Shown here: one piece after another, positions 13,796 to 25,545 of the stretch
How the letters are laid out: every line of letters starts with the position of its first letter
How positions within the stretch are numbered: the first letter of the stretch is position 1
Assembly (NCBI GenBank): GCA_019054805.1
Contig: JAHQIY010000007.1
Location: 1,555,501 to 1,619,500 of the forward strand
Reading direction: 5' to 3'
Length of the DNA: 64,000 bases
Source: Brachionus manjavacas
Lineage: Eukaryota; Rotifera; Eurotatoria; Ploima; Brachionidae
Program-made: the position numbers and the translations under genes
The notes under the pieces: generated by a model
The model's database searches: none
Told to the model about the DNA's origin: nothing
What the model saw: only the letters and a program-made list of their open reading frames with translations

Positions 13796-16700
13796 TTAAT
13801 TGAGCTAATAATTTTTCAGATAATTGATCATTTCCGAATTTATTTTATGCTTAGTTTTTTTTTGCTTGCTCAAATGATTAAACGATTTCAAAAGACTTAA
13901 TTTTTTGAATTTTATAAAATAAAATTACTTAATTTCACTCTCAATTAAATTTTAAAACAGAATTAATTACTAAGCATTTTTTTTAAATTGAAAAATTTTT
14001 ATGCGTAATTATTCTTGTTTAGTTTGCTAAAATTTCAATAAGAATTATTAGTTTTTTTAAAAGTCAAAAAAAATAAGGAGTCTTTTGATTTTAGAACGGC
14101 CCTAAAGATATTTTTGACAATTTTTCTTGGTTATAAGGCATTTATAAATGGATTAGAAAAATAAAATGCCATTTAAAAATAAAATCACTTCAAATCTCTT
14201 CATTATTGAAAATTTTACCACTAAATTTAATTATTCAATTCAAAATCGTATCAAATAAATAAAGTTGATTTAAGTTCTTAAAAAAATTCATTTATTTTTT
14301 TAAGTTTGCTTGAATTTCGAAATTCTTTCAATTAATATTCTGCAACAGGACACTTATTCAATTTAAATGTTTAAAATTTAATTTAAGCCTATCTGAATGA
14401 GACAGGAGTAAAAAAGTTTAATTAGTATCTTAAATCTTCATTTGATATATTTATTTGAAAAATAAAGTTTAAAGTTTGAAATACCATTTTTATTTTCATT
14501 TTCTTGTTTACTTTTTTTCTTAGAGGAGAAATATGATTTTTATGACGCAAAGGCATTTAAACCTTGTTGTTTAAATATGTTTTTCTAATTTATAAGGCCA
14601 AATTCAACTGCATAGATACTCATGTTATATCAAGAATTAGCATAGTTTAAAAATTCAAAATATGTTAAAATAATGATCGAAGAAAAGCAACAATTTAAAA
14701 TCGAATTAAGTAGATAATTACTAGAAATTAAGAAAAATAACTTTAGTTAAAACCAATAAATCAGATACATAATAAAACTAATAAGCAATTCATTATGTTT
14801 TAAGCCTATTTGGTAAGAAGTTTACTTTAAACGTTTCTTTTTATTAAAAATTCTGATCTTTATAAAACTTATGCAAACTCAAGAAGACAGCCTAGTAATT
14901 TTTTTAGTTTATTTAACTTTTAATACGAGGCAAGATTTTATCAAAAAACAATAAACTTAGAGCACTTTGTTGGTTTTATAATAGTAAAATCTTTCTCATG
15001 ATAAACTCACATTTACAAATAAGCACTTTTCTCTTATTTTTTCTAGATATGTTTATTAGTTAGAAAAAAGGATATATTTTTTTGATAAATTGTTTTCTAC
15101 AGCTTCCGCTGTTTGATCTGAAAGTGACATCTTAAATTGAGCTTACAGTTTTTTAAATGATTGCGATGGTATCTTTCTATCTTATTCAAATAATAATTTC
15201 CAGAAACTGTAACAAAATATGTTTGATATGTTAATTTTAGCAATAAAATTTTGTTTCCTTTTCTTTTTTAATTTTTATTTTTAAGTTTTTTGCTTACAAA
15301 AATATAAAGGTTTTAAAGCTTGGAATCTATACAGATTTACTATTTTCAACTTTTTTAAAATTAAAATTCTACTAAGACCATATTACAATTTTCACGAAGC
15401 CTCAAAAAAAAACTCTATTGTTTTTAAGTTTTCTTTCTCAGTATGAGTTTACGATTGAGTCAAGTTATATTGTGATATGAAGTGATTGAATTTAGTTCAT
15501 TTTATTTAAACTGGATAAAATAAATTAAAATGAAACACAGCAAGATAATTTTTTTCCCTGAATCAGACAAACAAAACTAATTCATAATTTTTTTTATTAT
15601 ATTTAATAAACTTGATATCTTTAAAATTCAAAATTAATAATATTTAACTGGTAAAATTAGATAAGAAAGCTTTGATGGTAATTTTAGATGGATTAAAATT
15701 CCAAATTTTAATTGCCAAATTATCTAATCACTTAGAAAGTTTATATTATTTAAATGATACATTATTAGATAGAAAAGATAATTTATTTTCAAGGAAAAAT
15801 CAAGGGCTTTTATCCAAATACAAACTATCAATTTATTCAGATTTTTTTTTTATTGATTGATGAAATTTTATTATTATTTTTTGAATAATTTTAAATGATT
15901 TTTCGACGCTCAAAACTAAGAGAGCATGCAAAAATTTATGAAAAAAATAAGTAAAATTTCATATCAGAAGTCAATTCTTGATCATTCCTCGAGACTCTAA
16001 AAGAAATAGATTTTTAGATTTTAAGACGCCAAAACTGGAATTTAAAACGAAAAGTTTATGCTCATATTAGCAAGGATTATGAACGCTAGAAAAATTAAAA
16101 AACATAGGTTTTATGTTTCATTAAAACTAAAATGACGCTAAGCTTGTTCTAACAGAATAGACAATATCCACTCATATTTACCTGTATGAGACAAGCAAAA
16201 ATACCAGTATTGTTAAAGTTTAATTAAATCTTTAAGTTTGTTGTATTTGCATTCAAATACTTTTCATGAGTTTAAATATCATTTATGCAATCGTAGAAGA
16301 TTTACAATTTAAACGTGATATTCATGTAAAAATTCATTTTATTTGACAAAAATTTTCTTGATTTTAATCAATATTTAAATTTAGTTTGTTAAAAAAATTA
16401 TAAATTTTTGCATAGTTTTGTTCTATCGCATTTCAGCTTGACTCTTGACGGAATTTTGGAGAGCTTTTTTTTTAGTTTTATGAGTTTCTTATTACTCAAT
16501 AAATTTTATTTTTAAAAAGTTAAGTTTTAAAGATAATCTAATCGCAAATTAAAATAAAATTCTAAAAATTCGCTGATACAAACTAGCGTCGAATTTTAAG
16601 TGAACTTATCGTAATCAAAAGCTTGAAATCAATGGAAAACAAGCATGTTTTTTGATAGTTTACATAATTTTCTCTATCTTTCTACTAAAGCGATTTAAAT

Positions 16701-19700
16701 GATAATTAAGTTTTTGATATTAAAATAGAAACAGATATATTTTGTGTACGATAAAGCCGAATAAAAATATCAAATTAACTTCATAGGCTTTGTGTGTTAT
16801 CATGGTACACTATTATTTTTCAAAAATACTGTCCATTATAAAGAGACTACAAACAATTACACAAAAATTAAAAAATCATGCTTTGAAATCATATTTTTTA
16901 ATTGTAAAAATCTGACTTAATTCAAACAATCAGGGGCTAAGCAAAGCTCATTTATTATTAAGTAGAAAAAGATTTGAATTAAAAATAAGCAAACGTCTTT
17001 AAATTTTAAATTTTAGTTTAAAATATTGCTAAGTAAGCGATCGATCTGTAGTTTTTGTTTGTCTACAACTTGAATCAAGCACATTTTTTGACAGATAATG
17101 GTGTTTGATTCAATCTCGGATGGATTACTGTATTTAATTTGAAGCAAAAACTGAGATCAAAAATTTATCTAAAAATTGACGAAGACTTTTTTTAAAGATT
17201 ATTTATACATATTCAACAACTTGTCTAGAAATTATTTTTTAATTTTTACTATTCAATCATTAGTTTAATAAAAGCATTAATTTCCAATATTTATTACAGA
17301 AAATTGTGTAATGAGGAATACTTTGTATTTTTTTTCAGTTTGCTTCCTTTAATTATAAATTTTGTTTGATTAGAATTCCTATTTAAATATTGTTAAAATT
17401 TGGTGCTTTGTTAAATTGCTAGGCATCAAATCGATCGAACAAAATAAAATCAATTTTTACAAATTAACTATTCATTTATTAAATTTGTTGGCGTTACCTA
17501 CTAAGTTTCCGTGTTTAAATTGTTCAGCATTTTCTGCAATTAAGTAAATCGGTGCTGGAAGCGTTGTTTTTCAATATTTGTCATTTTCAGTCACAATCGG
17601 ATTGAATTTTATTTATAGCAAACTCACGAAAAATTTTATAAATACATTAATTTTTTTATTGATAAAATATTTATATTTTGTTTTTATTTTTTTAATTCGG
17701 GTGCTTATTGGGGGTGACGTCAATGCCTATTTCCTGAGTCAGAATTAATTATTATAATATCGGCAAGAAGAAATAAATCTGGAGTTAAAATTTTACAAGG
17801 AAAATATAATTTTAATTTGAAAAACTAAAGATTGGAAAACAAAAATAGCTGATAAGCGGATAGCGTCAGTAGGTTTTGGATAAAGCGTTCTGTAGAAAGC
17901 TAACTGGGATACACTTTTTTTTATCGACAAAAAAAATTTATGATTTAAAGTTAAGTAACTCGTCAAAATTTGTAAACAAAAATAAAATTTTGAGAGGCTC
18001 TAGAAGACTATAAAATAAGATTGCTTCTAGGCCAAAAGCATAGGATTTTACGAGCCACTCGAATAGATGAATAGACATGTGCGTTTTGCCAACTTTGCTT
18101 TATCGCTTTATATTTCAATGGCAATTAAGATAAACTTAGAAGCGATCTCTAATTTTGATATTTGAAAATAAGGTCGTTTTTTAAATATTTTATAGCTTTT
18201 AAAATCAAATATAAAACCGAATATGTATTTTATTTGCCAGAGGTAAATTTGAGCTAAAATATCACTACATGGTTGGCACAAGTTGACGCCAAAATTGGTC
18301 CAAGAATTGAATTCCATGTCTGATAAGGAATTTAAGTCTTAGGAAATAATCGATTGAATTAATGGAGCAAGTTTTGAGAGGAATTTGGTTCACAACCCCA
18401 ACAAAAATAATAAATCATGATTTCGAACATTTAAGAAAAACGTGCCATAAATCATGCATTAGTCAATGGTAAACAAAAAATAAAAACTTATTAAACATAC
18501 ATATTTGGCATGTATTATCAAATCTAAAAGCCTAGATTAAAGATACAAATTAGGCTGCAAATTGCCGATTTTCATTCGAAAAGCAAAATTCGACTCGGTT
18601 TTAATTAAAACTCGAGTAATTTATTAAGCAATCTATGCAAATTAGACGGCACACAAAGATTATTTGTCTAGGAAACACACTCATTACTAGCGTTCAGCTT
18701 GGCAGGGTTTTAAATAATCCTAGAGAAGAAAAAAATAAAATTTAAATCAATATTTTAATTAAATTTTTAGAAGAGTAATCAATTTTTATTTAAGTAGAAA
18801 AAAAGCCTAATATTGCATAGACGGCTGTGCTAATCAAAATTGATCAGCTTCTCTCACAAGTCTTTATGCTTAAAAAGAAAATATTTGCATCCTGAATTTG
18901 AAGTGATTGCAAGCGTAGCCAAAGGGGACTAGATTAGCTGGGAGCAAATTGAAACAGTTCTTGTAGGGCTTCTCAAAATGGCTCATTTGCGTCACTACTT
19001 TTTTTTTCTCTAGAATTACACAAGCAACACTGCACCTAATTTAATTCAAATACACACTGTGTAGAACATTCAGTTAGAAGGTTCTCGAGATTTTGTCGGA
19101 CAAAAAATCTTGAGCATCGATCGACGAATCTAGTCGAAATCGGACAAAAAAAATGTCTGCTTTTCGATTAAGCGTAAACTATTCAATGCAAGCTTGATTG
19201 TACTTACAACTAAAGGCCTTTCGAAAGCTCGCTATTTAACTGAATGCTTTAGCACACAAACACACACGCACTAGACGCTACTTTTAGTAACAATTTTGTT
19301 AAGAATGAAGTATATTTTAGCATAATAGACAAGGTAATGTGTTTTGCGCTTACTGTCCACAAATTTAGGTCTCAATCAATTTTTGTTCAAAAATAATTGA
19401 TAGCTGTGTGTCTGATTTGTGTCAAATTTATTGAGTATAAAAAATCATAAATTATTGATTTTTGAAAGCAACTGTGTCAATTAGGAAGCGGGCGCATTAG
19501 TCGGACACTGGTCCTTGTTTGCCAATCTAGACTCAAATTATGCTAATTTAATTCAGTGACGCTACCGGTTACCCTATCATTTTGATCGAAATCTCACAAC
19601 AGAAAAACCGGTGTTAAATTCCATCAGACATAATTTTCTCTTTGCTCTCAAGCATAATTTTCAATTTGAGCTGTGCTAGTTTGCCAATAGATGAAGTTGG

Positions 19701-19923
19701 CTTCGGCTATGCATCAAAATCAATCATATCACTATAACTACGATTAATGAATTTTTCTAAATAAATAAATATTGGAAATAAGATGCCTATATTGTGAAAA
19801 ATCTATAATTTTTTCATTTTTTTAATTGTTTAGATTAGAATTGTTAATATATTGATAGTTTTGTATTTTGAAAATCAATTAGACTAATTGTTGAAGGATC
19901 AGATTCGTTTTAATTTTTTGTAA
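13796..19923. other. Long spacer upstream of ATPase copy 1
   Basis: 13.8-18.5 kb is A/T-rich with no recognised gene; an AATAAA at 13918-13923 may end the MMAA transcript. From about 18.5 to 19.75 kb base composition is visibly less A/T-rich. That part contains ACCGGT-type motifs near 19563 and 19604 and a TATA-like GTATAAAAA at 19435, so it is the likely promoter and 5' UTR area of the ATPase gene. No coding exon identified. Confidence 0.5.
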
Positions 19924-22900
19924 ATGGTAGGCTCATTTAATTATTTATTTTTTTTGTTTGCAAACAATTAAATGTGTTGTAAAGACTAAACACGAGGAAT
20001 CCTACCGAGTTGCCACGAACAAAAATGGGACTTCTGCTAAGCCGATCAAGGGCAAAAAAAACAAGAAGGCAAATTTAGATGACCTAAAAAAAGAAGTCGA
20101 ATTTGTGAGTTTTATTTAAAATAAAATAAAAAAAAATCCAAAAAATTTTTTTCATTAATTAATTAATTAATTTGTTATGAAAGGACGAGCACAAAATAGA
20201 TTTGAACGAGTTAATTGTTCGCTTGCAAACTGATTTGAATAAGGTAAAAATTGAAATTAGTTAATTTGTTGCAAGCGGCAGCTACAGTTTTAATTTTAAA
20301 GGGTCTGACTGAAGAACGTGCTCGTCAAGTGCTTGAAAGAGATGGTCCAAACGCACTATCACCACCAAAAACAACACCAGAGTGGATAAAATTTTGTAAA
20401 AATTTGTTCGGTGGTTTTGCCATGCTTCTTTGGACTGGTGCATTCCTTTGCTTTTTGGCCTACGGTATCACAGAGGCCACTTATGACGATGCACCAAAAG
20501 ATAACTTGTGGCTAGGTGTAGCGTTATCAGTGGTGGTTGTTCTGACAGGTGTGTTCTCATATTTTCAAGAGGCCAAAAGCTCTCGTATTATGGATTCATT
20601 TAAAAACATGGTACCTCAACAAGCTGTGGCTCTTAGAAATGGCGATAAAAAGACTTTGAAGGCAGAAGATCTAGTTGTGGGCGACATAATAGATGTGAAG
20701 TTTGGCGACCGTGTTCCGGCCGATATTCGTGTTGTGCAAGCTCATGGCTTCAAGGTAGATAACTCGTCGCTGACTGGAGAATCTGAACCTTGCGCTAGAG
20801 GACCTGATTTCTCTAATGAAAATCCATTGGAAACCAAAAACATTGCTTTCTTCTCTACCAATGCTGTCGAGGGTACCTGTACCGGTATAGTGATCCGTAC
20901 AGGCGACCGAACAGTCATGGGCCGTATTGCTAATTTGGCTTCTGGTTTGGACACTGGCGAGACTCCAATTGCCAGAGAAATTCACCATTTCATCAATTTG
21001 ATCACCAGTGTTGCCGTTTTCTTGGGAGTATCATTCTTTATCATTGCTATAGTTCTTAAGTACTACTGGTTAGATGCGGTTATCTTTTTGATTGGTATCA
21101 TTGTTGCCAATGTGCCCGAGGGTCTTCTAGCCACTGTGACTGTGTGCTTGACTTTGACTGCTAAGCGTATGGCCAAGAAAAATTGTTTGGTCAAAAATTT
21201 GGAGGCTGTCGAAACACTTGGCTCTACTTCAACCATTTGTTCGGACAAGACTGGAACTTTGACTCAAAATCGTATGACTGTAGCGCACATGTGGTTCGAT
21301 AATCGCATCATTGAAGTAGACACATCTGAAGATCAAGTAAGCGCTTCATATGACAAAAATGCACCAGGACTTAGAGCATTGATTCGATGTGCTATGTTGT
21401 GCAACAGAGCTGAGTTCAAATTGGACGCAACCAACTTGAAAAAACCAATATTGCAAAGAGACTGTATTGGCGATGCTTCTGAGTCAGCTATTCTTAAATC
21501 GTGTGAATTGTCCTTTGGCGGAGTAGCTCAATATAGAGAAAGAAATAAGAAAGCTGTCGAAATTCCCTTTAACTCAACAAACAAATATCAAGTGAGTGTT
21601 CATGAAACTGATGATGGTGACGATCGTTATCTGTTGGTAATGAAAGGAGCTCCGGAAAGAATTTTGGACAGATGCACCAGTATTTACATGGATGGAAGTG
21701 ATTTGGAAATGACTGACTATTGGAAAGCTCAATTTAACAATGCTTATTTGGAGCTCGGAGGCTATGGTGAGCGTGTGTTGGGATTTTGTGATGTCAGATT
21801 AGATTCAAAAAAATATCCAAAAGGATATCGTTTTGATCCCGATGAAGCCAATTTCCAATTGACTGAGTTGAGATTTTTGGGCTTAATGTCTATGATTGAT
21901 CCTCCAAGAGCTGCTGTACCAGATGCTGTCGAGAAATGCCGATCGGCTGGTATCAAAGTTATCATGGTCACAGGCGACCATCCAATCACTGCCAAAGCTA
22001 TTGCCAAAGGTGTCGGTATAATCAGCGAACACAATGAAACTGTCGAGGACATTGCTGCTCGCTTGGGTATTCCAGTTAGCCAAGTTAATCCGCGTGATGC
22101 CAAAGCTATTGTTGTCCATGGCAATGATCTGAAAAGCTTGTCTTCGGAACAATTGGATGACATCTTAAGACATCATTCTGAAATAGTGTTTGCTCGTACT
22201 TCACCGCAACAAAAATTGATCATTGTAGAAGGTTGTCAACGCCAAGGAGCCATTGTAGCTGTAACTGGTGATGGTGTCAACGATTCGCCTGCTTTGAAAA
22301 AAGCTGACATTGGTGTTGCTATGGGCATAGCTGGCAGTGATGTGAGTAAACAAGCTGCTGACATGATTCTTTTGGATGACAATTTTGCCTCAATTGTAAC
22401 TGGTGTAGAAGAGGGTCGCTTGATTTTTGACAACTTGAAAAAATCAATCGCTTACACTTTGACTTCAAACATACCAGAAATAACTCCATTTTTGATGTTT
22501 ATCTTGACCGATATTCCTCTACCATTGGGCACAATTACCATCTTGTGTATTGACTTGGGTACCGATATGGTTCCTGCTATTTCGCTTGCTTACGAAAAAG
22601 CCGAATCAGACATCATGAAGCGTAAGCCAAGAGATCCAATTAGAGACAAATTGGTCAATCAACGTTTGATTTCAATGGCCTATGGTCAGATTGGATTCAT
22701 TCAAGCCAGCGCTGGCTTCTTTGTCTATTTGGTAATTATGGCCGAGAATGGATTCTGGCCCTCGAGACTCTTGGGCATCAGAAAATCATGGGACTCAAAA
22801 GCTGTCAATGACTTGGAAGATTCCTATGGACAAGAATGGACTTATCAACAAAGAAAAATATTGGAATACACTTGTCACACTGCTTTCTTTGTATCAATCG

Positions 22901-23307
22901 TAGTCGTGCAATGGACTGATTTGATTATTTGCAAAACTCGACGAAACTCTCTTTTAACACAAGGAATGACGTGAGTTCAAATAAATTTTATCAATATTTT
23001 AAATTTTGGATTTGAATTTTTTTCCATTTAGCAATAACATGATGAACTTTGGTCTCGTTTTCGAAACTGCTTTGGCTGCTGTTCTTAGTTATACACCAGG
23101 CCTGGACAAAGGCTTAAACATGTATCCATTGAAGTAAGATTCATGTCAGCCTACATTCAAAAATGATATTAATTTTTTTTCACTAGATTCTTCTGGTGGT
23201 TACCAGCTATACCATTTTCAATTACCATCTTGATTTACGATGAAATTAGAAAGTACATTCTTAGGAAGAATCCAGGTGGTTGGGTCGAGCAAGAAACTTA
23301 CTATTAG
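19924..23307 (+). CDS. Na+/K+-transporting ATPase alpha subunit, copy 1
   Basis: P-type ATPase catalytic subunit; exports 3 Na+ and imports 2 K+ per ATP at the plasma membrane with a beta subunit. Six exons: 19924-19926 (the ATG alone), 19985-20104, 20184-20243, 20302-22970, 23032-23133, 23187-23307, giving 1024 aa. Motifs: [10 protein letters not shown]-terminal signature, TGES at 219-222, [13 protein letters not shown] in M4, phosphorylation motif DKTGT with Asp376, KGAPE with Lys509, TGDGVND, and C-terminal ETYY. The open frame of exon 4 extends upstream through intron 3 to a Met at 20251, but that leader is intron: the spliced form restores the conserved [10 protein letters not shown]...NKGLTEER order. 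The residue aligned with glycoside-binding Gln111 of vertebrates is Thr118. It has a convergent partner at 43393-46798. Confidence 0.97.
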
Positions 23308-23390
23308 TTTTAAAAGATTAGATATTTATTTAAAATTTAAAAAAAAATCTTAAAGCAAAAGTTAAAATTAGACCAGTATCAATCGATTAG

Positions 23391-23396
23391 AATAAA
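23391..23396 (+). terminator. Polyadenylation signal of ATPase copy 1
   Basis: AATAAA 84 bp downstream of the TAG stop, followed by T-rich sequence. Confidence 0.5.
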
Positions 23397-23990
23397 TATT
23401 TATTGTCTTTAAAATTGTAATTAGAATAAAATTTCATTATCGAATAATCTTTTCACTTAAATTTTAGAACTACAATAAAGTAAGTTGATAGAGCTTTTCT
23501 CTCAGCTTTTTTTTTTAAATGTTATATCAATACGACTTTTTCATTGTTTTTAAATTTTACCATTTGTTGGTTTTATTTTCGCCCTTAAAAAAATTATCCA
23601 ATAACTCGAAGAAAACATTTTCGTTTCTCTTAAATAAAACAAATTTTAAATCAAATTAGTTTAGTTATTTATTTTATTTTCACTTTAAATGATGTCGCAT
23701 TGAATAAATTTATTTAACTAAAAAAAAATAAAAAAAAATAAAGTATTTTTAAAAATTACTAAAATTCATTTTATTTACTTGCAGAAAAACGAAAAAAAAA
23801 ATTATTCATGCTAAAAAGGTATTTTGTTATGCGTCAAAGGACTTCTCCAATATGTAAATAATAAAATAACTCATCGGTCAATATTTTTTCAAGAAACTTT
23901 GAAGCTGTTTAAAGAAAAAGCTCCAAACATGGAAATATTGATGCAATCAGTGGATCTGCAGTTGTTTTTGTAATAAGTATAACAACAATA
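23397..23990. other. AT-rich spacer between ATPase copy 1 and the transposon island
   Basis: No gene or repeat family recognised. Confidence 0.5.
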
Positions 23991-24750
23991 CAGTATGTTG
24001 CAAAAGTTTAGAAATTTTTTTTTTTCGTTAACAAAAGAATTGTTATTGCGTATATAAAAGGCGGGAAAAAAAAAAGGGGTGTTTTTTTTCAAATTTTTAT
24101 TTGTCATCAATCCAAGATCATAATATCAAAAAAAAAATTAAGTGAAAAAAAAAATCCCAAAAAAAAATACAAAAGAAAAAATGGATACAATAAATTAAAA
24201 AAAAAAAACGGTTCAAAAGTTTAGAAATTTTTACAATTTAATATTTAAAATGACCGCCTTTGGCCTTGTAACAAGCCAAAACTCTTTTTGGCATAGATTC
24301 AATCAACTTTTGTACGTACTTAGTCGGAATCTTTAAACACTCTTTGTGTAAAACCTCTTTTAAATGCCCGATAGAGGTTACCTTTGTGTTTACCATTTTG
24401 GCATCCATGTATGACCAGAAGTTCTCGATTGGGTTGAGATCTGGTGAACGGGCACACCATGGCAGAACCTCAATGTTCTGTTCTTTCAACCAGTCCCTTA
24501 CTGAGTGGGCAGTATGTGCCGAAGCGCCATCTTGCTGAAAAATCCAAGGGTCGTCTGGCTAAAATAGCAGTTCAACATATGGTAAAAGGTTGTTTTCCGA
24601 GGTGTCTTTGTAGACAAATTGATTAATTCGTCCTGTATAAATGTTGCTTATACCAGTGCCTTTGTACGAAATGCATCCCCAGATACCAGCTGACCCTCCA
24701 CCGTTTTGTAACCTTGGTATACAGAACTTCGGATGAAACTTTTCATTTTT
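23991..24750 (-). mobile_element. Tc1/mariner-superfamily element, 5'-truncated
   Basis: Begins CAGTATGTTGCAAAAG directly after a TA dinucleotide (23989-23990), as expected for a Tc1 terminal repeat and its TA target. The core AAAAGTTTAGAAATTTTT recurs inside at about 24215-24232, an arrangement like the direct repeats within the inverted repeats of IR/DR-type Tc1 elements. The opposite end, including the transposase N-terminus and the other terminal repeat, is missing. Confidence 0.8.
24238..24745 (-). pseudogene. Tc1-type DD34E transposase fragment
   Basis: C-terminal two-thirds of a Tc1 transposase. Visible are GGGSAGIWGCISYKGTG, then QQDGASAHTA holding the second catalytic Asp, then SPDLNPIENFW holding the Glu. 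Exactly 34 residues lie between that Asp and Glu, the DD34E spacing typical of Tc1. The frame ends GGHFKY with TAA at 24238-24240. An in-frame TAG at 24559-24561 and loss of the N-terminal DNA-binding domain and first Asp make it non-functional. Confidence 0.9.
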
Positions 24751-24980
24751 ACATTTTTCTTTATTACTCTTAATTATTAATGTATAAATATTAATGAAGA
24801 AATCAAGCTAGGCGTTTTGGAAAACCAAAACTTACTTTACCATACTAAATTTAGAATCAGATATATCAAAAAATTACCGTTTCATGAACGACAACTTTTT
24901 AATTAAAAGCAATAACAAATTTTTTGGGGGACATTTGACTGAATTTCGTTAAGAAATTATTGAAAAGGCAAACTTCTGAA

Positions 24981-25545
24981 CAAAAAAGACGGTTATAAAC
25001 GAATATGTATAGATTATATGAAGCTAAACGAAAATACTTTAACAGAAAGATGGCCACTTCCAAACATTACAGATTTAATTGATAGAATGAGAGATTCGAA
25101 TTGATTTACTGCACTTGATTTAAAATCAGGCTACTGGCAAGTAAAAATAGAAAACTGCTTCAACTGTTTTTTCGACTCCAGATGGTCATTTTAAATTTTT
25201 AAGACTACCTTTTGGTTTAAAGAAAGCCCCAACGGACTTTTGTAGGATTATGCAGATGACCGTAGATGACCTTCCTTTCGTTAAAGTTTTTGTGAATGAT
25301 ATCACTATACATTCAAAAACATTTAATATAGTTGAGAAACTAATTATGGTTGTAAATACTGTTCTTAAAATGCCAAGGACTACTTAATAAATTAGAACAA
25401 AGGTTGAAGGGACCATTTAAAGTCTCAGGTCATACTAAACATTGTAATTATATTATTAAAAATGCTCTTAACGAAACTCTCAAAGACTCTTACCCGAGAC
25501 ATAAAATAAAATTGGTGGAAGACGATTCGTCTCTTTGAGTAGAAA
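24981..25545 (+). pseudogene. Ty3/gypsy retrotransposon remnant 1 (RT joined to integrase C-terminus)
   Basis: Reads as a decayed Ty3/gypsy Pol. ICIDYMKLNENTL, PLPNITDLIDRM, ALDLKSGYWQV and LPFGLKKAP are reverse-transcriptase blocks, with an in-frame stop (about 25102) and at least one frameshift near 25150. The catalytic FVDD box reads FVND. From about 25395 the sequence jumps to a segment reading LKGPFKVSGHTK and then YPRHKIKLVEDD, which resembles the distal C-terminal end of gypsy-type integrases. RNase H and the integrase core are absent between them, so an internal deletion is inferred. No LTRs recognised. Confidence 0.8.

Noticed and set aside
17714..17723. TGACGTCA palindrome (CRE consensus), also readable as GGDVNA like an endonuclease block
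   Set aside because: Single occurrence 2.2 kb from the nearest gene; no further endonuclease motifs around it.
20251..20301. In-frame Met and 17-residue leader before the big ATPase exon
   Set aside because: It reads through intron 3 (GTAAAA...TTAAAG). The spliced upstream exons encode the conserved N-terminus, and copy 2 has the same exon structure with an unrelated intron sequence.
20671..22433. Several open frames on the strand opposite ATPase copy 1 (and likewise 44269-45960 in copy 2)
   Set aside because: Antisense shadows of a conserved coding exon; no family resemblance or splice context.
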